From the NCBI GenBank assembly GCA_903872255.1, contig CAIQJW010000042.1, positions 1 to 5,431 on the forward strand: DNA of 5,431 nt, read 5' to 3'. Positions 1 through 5,431 of the stretch are shown in pieces. The first letter of the stretch is position 1. Each line of letters starts with the position of its first letter. Source of the stretch: an uncultured delta proteobacterium (GTDB lineage Bacteria; Desulfobacterota; Syntrophorhabdia; Syntrophorhabdales; Syntrophorhabdaceae). The notes under the pieces are model-generated. The model did not search any database, had not been told where the DNA came from, and worked only from the letters and a program-made list of their open reading frames with translations. Both the position numbers and the translations under genes were made by a program.

Positions 1-809
1 AATGTGTTTTTGTCAACAACGGTGTGTTAAGAAAGAACGAGGCGGAAGAGGTTATATCCGCATACAGGGACGTTCTCCACCTGAACCTGAAATATATCGA
101 TGCCGAGGATAGGTTTCTCAAAGCCTTAAAAGGGGTAAAAGACCCCGAACGTAAGAGGAAGATCATCGGAAGGCTGTTTATAAAGATATTCGAGGAGGAA
201 GCGGAAAAGAACGGTTCCGCCGGGTTCCTCGCACAGGGAACGCTCTATCCCGACGTCATCGAAAGCGTATCCGCAAAGGGACCGTCTGCAACGATCAAGA
301 GCCATCATAACGTGGGCGGACTGCCAAAAAGAATGAAAATGAAACTGATAGAGCCTCTCCGGGAACTTTTCAAGGACGAGGTACGGGTTGTCGGACGGGA
401 GCTCGGTGTTCCCGAAAACATTGTCAGCAGGCAGCCTTTCCCCGGTCCGGGCCTCGCCATCAGGATAATCGGCGACGTGACTAGAGAGCGCCTAGAGATC
501 TTGAAGGAAGCTGACAGCATAGTCCGCCAGGAAGTGGAGCATAACCCTCAGTTCAAACACATCTGGCAGTCATTCGCCATACTTATTCCGGTAAAGACCG
601 TCGGGGTAATGGGTGACGAAAGGACATACGCAAACGTTATCGCACTTAGGGTCGTCGAAAGCGAAGACGCGATGACGGCGGATTGGGCCCGGCTTCCCTA
701 TGCGACGCTTGATACGACAGCACGAAGAATAATCAACGAGGTCCCCGGCGTGAACAGGGTGGTTTACGATATATCTTCCAAACCTCCCAGCACGATCGAG
801 TGGGAGTGA
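1..809 (+). CDS. guaA: GMP synthase (glutamine-hydrolysing), C-terminal half, 5' end outside the window
   Basis: The reading frame is open from base 3 (bases 1-2 finish a codon) to the TGA at 807-809, giving 268 residues, about half of the usual 510-525. GuaA makes GMP from XMP, ATP and glutamine in the cytoplasm, the last step of de novo guanine nucleotide synthesis. The glutaminase domain and the SGGVDS-type ATP loop lie upstream of the window. What remains is the second part of the ATP-pyrophosphatase domain, with CVFVNNGVLRKNEAEEV at the edge, AEDRFLKAL, KRKIIGR, GTLYPDVIES (237-266) and IKSHHNVGGLP (294-326). The C-terminal dimerisation domain follows from RQPFPGPGLAIRI (429-467), through GDERTYAN, to the family's typical ending KPPSTIEWE. 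A GTG at 24 is an internal valine codon, not a start. The gene is intact as far as seen and dnaE follows after 6 bases. Identification is by close motif-by-motif agreement with known GuaA proteins. Confidence 0.97.
   Translation, partial: CVFVNNGVLRKNEAEEVISAYRDVLHLNLKYIDAEDRFLKALKGVKDPERKRKIIGRLFIKIFEEEAEKNGSAGFLAQGTLYPDVIESVSAKGPSATIKSHHNVGGLPKRMKMKLIEPLRELFKDEVRVVGRELGVPENIVSRQPFPGPGLAIRIIGDVTRERLEILKEADSIVRQEVEHNPQFKHIWQSFAILIPVKTVGVMGDERTYANVIALRVVESEDAMTADWARLPYATLDTTARRIINEVPGVNRVVYDISSKPPSTIEWE
802..806 (+). promoter_or_regulatory. Ribosome binding site for dnaE
   Basis: GGGAG lies 9 bases before the ATG at 816, inside the last two sense codons of guaA. It supports the 816 start and suggests that dnaE translation is coupled to termination of guaA. 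Confidence 0.7.
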
Positions 810-815
810 TAGCCA

Positions 816-3800
816 ATGCCTGATTTTGTTCATCTGCATCTGCACACCCAGTACAGCCTTCTAGACGGGGCCATCCGGTTCGACCGGCTCTTTAAGGCTG
901 TGAACGAATACCGGATGCCTGCCTGCGCCATAACGGACCATGGGAATATGTTCGGCGCGGCCCAGTTCTACCTCGAAGCGAACCAGGAGAACATAAAACC
1001 GATCATCGGATGCGAAGCATATATCGCGCCCCGTTCACGTTTAGAACAGAAGAGGGTGAAAGGCGAGGATAACGCCTACCATATAGTTCTCCTCGCCATG
1101 AACAATACGGGATACCATAACCTCTTAAAGCTCGTAAGCCTCGCCCACCTTGAAGGGTTCTATTATCACCCCCGGATCGACCGCGAGATCTTGACGCAGT
1201 ATAACGAAGGGCTCATCTGCCTTACCGCGTGCATCAAGGGCGAGATACCGAATTCGATCCTGAAGGGCGATGACGCGCGTGTCCGCAAAAATATCGACTA
1301 TTACCTCGGGCTTTTCGGAGACCGGCTGTTTTTCGAGCTTCAGGACAACGGGCTTGAAGAACAAAAGATCGTAAACGAACGGCTCATTGAACTTTCTTCC
1401 TACTATAACGTCCCTATCGTGGCAACGAACGACTGCCACTATCTCCGCCGCGAGGAGCACAGGGCGCATGAGCTACTCCTTTGCATACAGACGGGGAAAA
1501 CCATCAACGACAAGGACCGTCTGAGCTTTTCGACCGACCAGTTCTATTTCAAGTCGCCGGATGAGATGGCGCTCGCATTTTCACGGTACCCGCAAGCCCT
1601 GGCGAATACGATGCGCGTCGCAGAGATGTGCAATGTCACGATCGACACCGGGACATACCATTTTCCAGATTTCCACCCGCCCGGCGACATGGAGATCAAC
1701 CAGTACTTCGAGGAGCTATCCCGGGAAGGGTTTAACAAAAGAATGCCCGAGATCAAGGCGCGGTACGACTCGTTCGACGAAGACCTCCGGAAAAAGTACG
1801 AGATCAGGTTCGATTATGAATTGGGGGTTATCAAGAAGACCGGTTTCTCCGGTTATTTCCTCATCGTGGCGGACTTTATCAATTATGCCAAGACGAACGG
1901 CATCCCCGTCGGACCGGGCAGAGGTTCGGCCGCCGGGAGCCTGATAGCATATTGCCTGGGGATCACCGATATAGAGCCGATCAAATACGACCTTATCTTC
2001 GAGAGGTTCTTGAACCCCGAACGTATCAGCATGCCCGATATTGATGTGGACTTTTGCCGGAAAAGACGTGATGAGGTCATCCGGTATGTCACGGAAAAAT
2101 ACGGAAAGGACAACGTGGCCCAGATCACGACATTCGGTACAATGAAATCCAAGGCTGCCGTGCGTGATATCGGGCGCGCCCTCGGCATGCCGTATGCCGA
2201 AGTCGATAAGATCGCCAAGCTTATAACATCGGACGATCGGGGAATTGAAAGGGCCATCAGCGAGGAGCCGCAGATACGCGACCTCTATGCAACTGACGAT
2301 CGCGTGCGGGAACTCCTCGACAATGCATCCGTCGTGGAAGGGCTCGCCCGCCATGCATCGACCCATGCCGCCGGTATTGTTATCGGGAACAAGAACCTTT
2401 CCGAATATCTCCCGCTGTACAAAGGCAAGCACGATGAAACCGTGACGCAATACGATATGAAGATGATCGAGAAGATCGGCCTTATCAAGATCGATTTTCT
2501 CGGCCTTGAGACCCTGACCCTTATGGATGCTGTCGTAAAACTTCTGAAGATAGAAGGGGTCGACATCGACCTGATGCAACTGCCGCTCGACGATAAGAAA
2601 ACATTTGACCTGTTATCATCAGGCAATACGTCCGGGGTATTCCAGCTTGAAAGCCGCGGGATGCGCGATCTCCTGACGAAGCTCAAGCCCTCCCAGTTTG
2701 ACGATATCATGCCCCTTATTGCGCTCTACCGGCCGGGACCCTTAAAAAGCGGCATGGTCGACGAATTTATCAAGCGCCGGAACGATCCGTCACTTGTGAC
2801 ATATGAAACACCGAAGCTCGAGGAGATCCTCCACGATACGTACGGGGTCATAATATACCAGGAACAGATCATGAAGATCGCTTCCGTGCTCGCGGGGTTC
2901 TCGATGAAGGACGCCGATGCCCTGCGCAAGGCGATGAGCAAGAAGATCCCCGAACAACTTGAAAAATACAAAGAGCAATTCGTCGACGGTTCGGTCGCGA
3001 ACAGCGTACCGAAGGAAGTGGCCGAGAAGATCTACGACGTCATACAGCGTTTCGGCGAGTACGGCTTTAACAAGTCCCACAGCACGGCCTACGGATATAT
3101 CGCGTATCAAACGGCGTATCTCAAGGCCCATTATCCGATACATTATTTCGCCGCCATGCTGACGACCGAGGTTGGCGACACGGACAAACTCGTCAAATAC
3201 ATAGGCGAATGCCGGGAATCAGGCATCGAGATCCTGCCCCCCGATATCAATATGAGCTTAAGTGATTTCACTATTGTTGGCACGAAGATCCGGTATGGCC
3301 TATCCGGGATCCGGAATGTCGGCGAAGCGGCGATAGACAGTATAATCCAGGCCCGGCAGGAAACAGACGGATTCAAATCCTTCATACATTTCTGCAGCGT
3401 CATCGATTCGCGAAAAGTGAACAAAAAGGTCATTGAAAGCCTTGCCTATGCCGGATGCTTTGACGATCTTGGCCTTAAAAGATCGCAGATCCTCTATCTT
3501 GCGCAGGAAATGCTTGATAAGCTTACAAAACGCGACACCAAGAACGATATCAGGCAGGGAAGTATCTTTGGGGAAAGTACTGTCGAGGAAACCACGGTAT
3601 CCTTTGATATCCCCGTCATGGATGAACTCGCCCACGACGAGATATTGAATGGCGAAAAAGAAGCCCTCGGTTTTTATTTCAGCAAGCACCCCTTGAAGCC
3701 CTTCGAGAACCTGATCGCAGAACTTACCCCGTATGACAGTCAGAGCCTGAAGGAAGCCGATAACCTGGAAGATGTGGATATTGCCGGGATCGTGAGCACT

Positions 3801-4274
3801 TTGCGCGAGATAACGACAAGGCGCGGCGACAGAATGGCATACGTAAACCTCGAGGACACGAAAGGGATCATGGAGGTCATATTTTTCCCGGACCTGTACG
3901 GAAAGCATTACTCCATGATCCAGAGCGGCAAGCCGCTCATGGTCACCGGCTCGCTCGAAAAAACCGACGAAAGCCCGGCAAAGATCAAGGCAAAAGCGGT
4001 AGCGCTTCTCGAATCGCTCACCGGGGAATTATTGAAAACAGTTAAGATCACGATCCACTGTGAGGTCGTCAGAAAAGATGAACTTAGGGTGTTGAAGGAC
4101 ATCCTTGTAAGCACGCGGGGCAGATCTGCCGTACTTCTCGAATTCCGCCTCAATGGCGAAAAGCAATCGGTACCGGTCAGGAACATTAGGATTGACCCTA
4201 AGAAAAAAGATGTTATATTGAAGCACTTTAAAAAAGGCATAGACGTAGAGGTCATCGATGAGATACTACCTTGA
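816..4274 (+). CDS. dnaE: DNA polymerase III alpha subunit, complete, with intact PHP domain
   Basis: This is the catalytic subunit of the replicative polymerase, which extends primers in complex with the beta clamp and clamp loader. It has 1152 residues, the normal length (E. coli 1160). The N-terminal PHP domain spans about 1-285, with HLHLHTQYSLLDG at 6-18, TDHGNMFGA from 40, GCEAY at 65-69 and ATNDCHY at 203-209. The polymerase core has GPGRGSAAGS at 366-375, PDIDVDF at 407-413 (catalytic Asp410 and Asp412), KIDFLGL with Asp560 as the third catalytic Asp, YRPGPLKSGM at 638-647, YGVIIYQEQ at 676-684 and YGFNKSHSTAY at 749-759. A helix-hairpin-helix region surrounds RYGLSGIRNVGEAAI (826-840). 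A likely clamp-binding motif QGSIF is at 914-918, EALGFYFSKHPL at 949-960, and the OB fold at about 985-1060. The last ~80 residues form the variable tail. The start is the first ATG after guaA, has a good ribosome binding site, and places the PHP motif where the family has it. The 3' end overlaps accA by 17 bases. Confidence 0.98.
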   Translation: MPDFVHLHLHTQYSLLDGAIRFDRLFKAVNEYRMPACAITDHGNMFGAAQFYLEANQENIKPIIGCEAYIAPRSRLEQKRVKGEDNAYHIVLLAMNNTGYHNLLKLVSLAHLEGFYYHPRIDREILTQYNEGLICLTACIKGEIPNSILKGDDARVRKNIDYYLGLFGDRLFFELQDNGLEEQKIVNERLIELSSYYNVPIVATNDCHYLRREEHRAHELLLCIQTGKTINDKDRLSFSTDQFYFKSPDEMALAFSRYPQALANTMRVAEMCNVTIDTGTYHFPDFHPPGDMEINQYFEELSREGFNKRMPEIKARYDSFDEDLRKKYEIRFDYELGVIKKTGFSGYFLIVADFINYAKTNGIPVGPGRGSAAGSLIAYCLGITDIEPIKYDLIFERFLNPERISMPDIDVDFCRKRRDEVIRYVTEKYGKDNVAQITTFGTMKSKAAVRDIGRALGMPYAEVDKIAKLITSDDRGIERAISEEPQIRDLYATDDRVRELLDNASVVEGLARHASTHAAGIVIGNKNLSEYLPLYKGKHDETVTQYDMKMIEKIGLIKIDFLGLETLTLMDAVVKLLKIEGVDIDLMQLPLDDKKTFDLLSSGNTSGVFQLESRGMRDLLTKLKPSQFDDIMPLIALYRPGPLKSGMVDEFIKRRNDPSLVTYETPKLEEILHDTYGVIIYQEQIMKIASVLAGFSMKDADALRKAMSKKIPEQLEKYKEQFVDGSVANSVPKEVAEKIYDVIQRFGEYGFNKSHSTAYGYIAYQTAYLKAHYPIHYFAAMLTTEVGDTDKLVKYIGECRESGIEILPPDINMSLSDFTIVGTKIRYGLSGIRNVGEAAIDSIIQARQETDGFKSFIHFCSVIDSRKVNKKVIESLAYAGCFDDLGLKRSQILYLAQEMLDKLTKRDTKNDIRQGSIFGESTVEETTVSFDIPVMDELAHDEILNGEKEALGFYFSKHPLKPFENLIAELTPYDSQSLKEADNLEDVDIAGIVSTLREITTRRGDRMAYVNLEDTKGIMEVIFFPDLYGKHYSMIQSGKPLMVTGSLEKTDESPAKIKAKAVALLESLTGELLKTVKITIHCEVVRKDELRVLKDILVSTRGRSAVLLEFRLNGEKQSVPVRNIRIDPKKKDVILKHFKKGIDVEVIDEILP
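4192..4219 (+). promoter_or_regulatory. Putative sigma70-type promoter inside the 3' end of dnaE, driving accA
   Basis: TTGACC at 4192-4197 matches the -35 consensus at 5 of 6 positions. After a 16-base spacer, TATATT at 4214-4219 matches the -10 consensus at 5 of 6, and it is preceded by TG plus one base (4211-4213), the extended -10 form. Transcription would start near 4225-4227, giving accA a leader of about 30 bases that contains its ribosome binding site. The surrounding stretch (about 4190-4240) is A/T-rich compared with the rest of dnaE. The elements overlap codons for the IDPKKKDVIL part of DnaE, so some of the match may be due to protein coding. Seen in sequence; activity is inferred. 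Confidence 0.45.
4247..4251 (+). promoter_or_regulatory. Ribosome binding site for accA
   Basis: AGAGG lies 6 bases before the ATG at 4258, inside the last codons of dnaE. It supports the overlapping start rather than a later one. Confidence 0.65.
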
Positions 4275-5220
4275 TTTCGAAAAGAAACTTGAACCGCTTG
4301 AAAGACGGGTCTTTGAAATAGAACGTTTCTATGATGAAAAAGATCCTTACTACGCGAAAGAACTGGCCACACTGCGGAAAAAGATAGCAAAGCTCGAAAA
4401 AGAGACATATTCCGAACTTTCCAACTGGCAGCGTTCACAGCTGTCGCGGCATCTCAACAGGCCGCATACGCTCGATTATGTCAACAACCTTTTTACGGAT
4501 TTCGTGGAGCTCCACGGCGACCGGAAATTCAAGGACGACTCGGCTTTAATAGCCGGCTTCGCCCGGTTTGAAGGGATAAATGTCGCCGTGGTCGGTCATC
4601 AGAAAGGCAAAGACGTCCGCGAAATGGCCCACAGGAATTTTGGCATGGCGCATCCCGATGGTTATCGCAAAGCCAATCGCGTGATGGACATGGCCGCTCG
4701 CTGGGGGAAACCGGTCATTACTTTTATCGATACACCCGGCGCCTTTCCGGGCGTAGGAGCCGAAGAGCGCGGTCAGGCTGAAGCTATCGCATCGAGCATC
4801 TATTTCATGTTCTCTCTCGGCGTTCCCACGATCTCCGTGGTCATCGGCGAAGGGGGGAGCGGCGGGGCCCTTGGCATCGGTGTCGGCAACCGGCTGCTCA
4901 TGCTCGAAAATGCGACGTATTCCGTTATTTCTCCAGAGGGTTGCGCGGCCATCCTCTGGAGAGACGGATCCAAGGGACCTCTTGCAGCGGACGCACTCAA
5001 ACCTACCGCCCGCGACCTGCTCAAGCTCGAGGTAGCCGACGAGATAATCCATGAACCGTTCGGCGGGGCCCACAGGGATTGGCAGGAAACATTTGACAAT
5101 ACACGGCCTGTCATCGCCAAGCATTTGAACGAGCTTATCGGCATAGACCCGGAGACATTAAAAGACATGCGCTACACAAAGTTTCGCAATATGGGCGTAT
5201 TCGAGGAGAAAAGGCGATGA
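4258..5220 (+). CDS. accA: Acetyl-CoA carboxylase, carboxyltransferase subunit alpha, complete
   Basis: With AccD, this subunit forms the carboxyltransferase that moves the carboxyl group from biotin (on AccB) to acetyl-CoA, giving malonyl-CoA, the first committed step of fatty acid synthesis in the cytoplasm. It has 320 residues (E. coli 319). The N-terminus shows the family's charged helical region (LDFEKKLEPLERR at 5-17, TLRKKIAKLEKE at 38-49) and RPHTLDYV at 68-75. The crotonase-fold core has GHQKGKD at 113-119, RRNFGMP-like HRNFGMAHPDGYRKA at 125-139, FIDTPGAFPGVGAEERGQ at 156-173, the glycine-rich GEGGSGGALGIG at 197-208 thought to stabilise the reaction intermediate, SPEGCAAILW at 225-234 and GGAHRD at 269-274. 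The start overlaps dnaE by 17 bases and the stop overlaps the next gene by 4. No accD is in the window, so the partner is encoded elsewhere. It may be transcribed both from the operon and from the promoter at 4192-4219. Confidence 0.97.
   Translation: MRYYLDFEKKLEPLERRVFEIERFYDEKDPYYAKELATLRKKIAKLEKETYSELSNWQRSQLSRHLNRPHTLDYVNNLFTDFVELHGDRKFKDDSALIAGFARFEGINVAVVGHQKGKDVREMAHRNFGMAHPDGYRKANRVMDMAARWGKPVITFIDTPGAFPGVGAEERGQAEAIASSIYFMFSLGVPTISVVIGEGGSGGALGIGVGNRLLMLENATYSVISPEGCAAILWRDGSKGPLAADALKPTARDLLKLEVADEIIHEPFGGAHRDWQETFDNTRPVIAKHLNELIGIDPETLKDMRYTKFRNMGVFEEKRR
4930..4962 (+). repeat. Perfect 10-bp inverted repeat (possible mRNA hairpin) inside accA
   Basis: TCTCCAGAGG at 4930-4939 is exactly complementary to CCTCTGGAGA at 4953-4962, leaving a 13-base loop (4940-4952). 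The stem can be extended outward by a G-U pair (4929/4963) and a U-A pair (4928/4964). It covers the codons of the conserved SPEGCAAILWR motif. There is no T-run after it, so it is not a standard intrinsic terminator. It may be a by-product of codon choice for SPEG and ILW, or a real RNA structure. Confidence 0.6.
5203..5208 (+). promoter_or_regulatory. Ribosome binding site for the gene after accA
   Basis: GAGGAG lies 8 bases before the ATG at 5217, within the last accA codons. It is the strongest Shine-Dalgarno match in the window and decides for the ATG at 5217 over the in-frame ATG at 5232, which would be too far away. Confidence 0.75.
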
Positions 5221-5431
5221 AAACGATAACTATGGACCTTTCCAATACGCGCGCCGAAGCGGTTGGCGAAAACGGCATCAAGGAGAACGATCTCAGGCTG
5301 ACGCTCGGCAAGATCAGCGAATATTATTCAAAGCTGCTCACAAAACCTTTTCCGTTTATGACGGCCCCATCGACCCGGTTCCAATTCGATGAAATGTATT
5401 CCCTTTCCGGCAAGATATCGAAAATGAACAT
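5217..5431 (+). CDS. pgi: Probable glucose-6-phosphate isomerase, N-terminal 71 residues, 3' end outside the window
   Basis: An open frame runs from the ATG at 5217 to the window end without a stop. The ATG overlaps the accA stop in the ATGA arrangement and has a strong ribosome binding site. The start MKTITMDLSNTRAEAVGENG resembles the N-terminus of bacterial glucose-6-phosphate isomerases, which often open with a D-x-S-N strand, an A-x-x-VG-x-x-GI stretch and then a helix. The next part, with KPFPFMTAPSTR at 43-54, could be the segment that leads into the first sugar isomerase domain. That enzyme interconverts glucose-6-phosphate and fructose-6-phosphate in glycolysis and gluconeogenesis. 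No catalytic residues or phosphate-binding SIS motifs are in the visible part, so the call rests on a short, weakly conserved region. Presence of a real, translated gene is much more certain than its name. Confidence 0.5.
   Translation, partial: MKTITMDLSNTRAEAVGENGIKENDLRLTLGKISEYYSKLLTKPFPFMTAPSTRFQFDEMYSLSGKISKMN

Noticed and set aside
709..737. TTGATA followed by AATAAT in guaA as a promoter for dnaE
   Set aside because: The spacing to AATAAT is only 12 bases and no other -10-like sequence is in range.
1561..1944. 127-codon + strand open frame in another frame of dnaE
   Set aside because: Its product is rich in Arg, Ser, Thr and Pro, typical of an out-of-frame reading, and it has no known motif.
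1716..2579. Long antisense open frame of 287 codons opposite dnaE
   Set aside because: It lies wholly inside a strongly conserved dnaE segment, has no recognisable domain, and is explained by the codon pattern of the sense strand. The antisense frames at 3300-3908 and 4546-5124 are rejected for the same reason.
4201..4236. Two A6 runs near the end of dnaE as a programmed frameshift that would fuse DnaE to AccA
   Set aside because: The runs are codons AAA AAA in phase, not an X-XXY-YYZ slippery heptamer. accA lies in the +1 frame, not -1. Both proteins have normal family lengths and the accA start has its own ribosome binding site.
4735..4751. CCCGG / CCGGG inverted repeat in accA
   Set aside because: A 5-bp stem without extension is expected by chance in G/C-rich codons and has no supporting context. 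A similar ACCGG/CCGGT pair at 1839-1853 in dnaE was dropped for the same reason.
5093..5098. Perfect TTGACA in accA as a -35 box for the downstream gene
   Set aside because: No -10-like hexamer occurs 15-19 bases downstream.
1..5431. A previously undescribed defence, mobile or regulatory system
   Set aside because: The whole window is taken up by recognisable housekeeping genes and one probable glycolytic gene. There is no space, repeat array or foreign-looking gene that would support such a system.

Overview
This window is a fully coding, single-strand stretch of bacterial chromosome. It holds four genes in a row on the + strand: the 3' half of guaA (GMP synthase), a complete dnaE (DNA polymerase III alpha subunit), a complete accA (acetyl-CoA carboxylase carboxyltransferase alpha subunit), and the first 71 codons of a gene that is probably pgi (glucose-6-phosphate isomerase). 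There are no RNA genes, mobile elements, CRISPR arrays or intergenic stretches of any length. Base composition is close to balanced, and both AGG/CGG arginine and ATA isoleucine codons are common. The DnaE is the single-polypeptide type with an intact PHP metal site. That excludes an E. coli-like gammaproteobacterial enzyme and fits many other phyla. The overall look (Omnitrophota-like, deltaproteobacterial or another uncultivated Gram-negative lineage) is only a weak impression.

Layout: guaA ends at 809. After 6 bases dnaE starts at 816, with its Shine-Dalgarno sequence inside the last guaA codons. dnaE ends at 4274 and overlaps the accA start (4258) by 17 bases. accA ends at 5220 and overlaps the next start (5217) by 4 bases (ATGA). 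Every start has a convincing ribosome binding site inside the preceding gene, so the cluster looks like one translationally coupled operon. A good sigma70-type promoter lies inside the 3' end of dnaE (4192-4219) and could give accA and the downstream gene their own transcription.

Together the genes cover GMP supply, chromosome replication, the first committed step of fatty acid synthesis and (probably) an early glycolytic step. These are core growth functions. dnaE next to accA is also known from E. coli, and dnaE near acc genes followed by glycolytic genes is known from Bacillus subtilis. I see no new biological system here. The points most worth checking are the intact PHP proofreading site, the internal promoter, the hairpin across the accA SPEG motif codons, and the dnaE-acc-glycolysis gene order.
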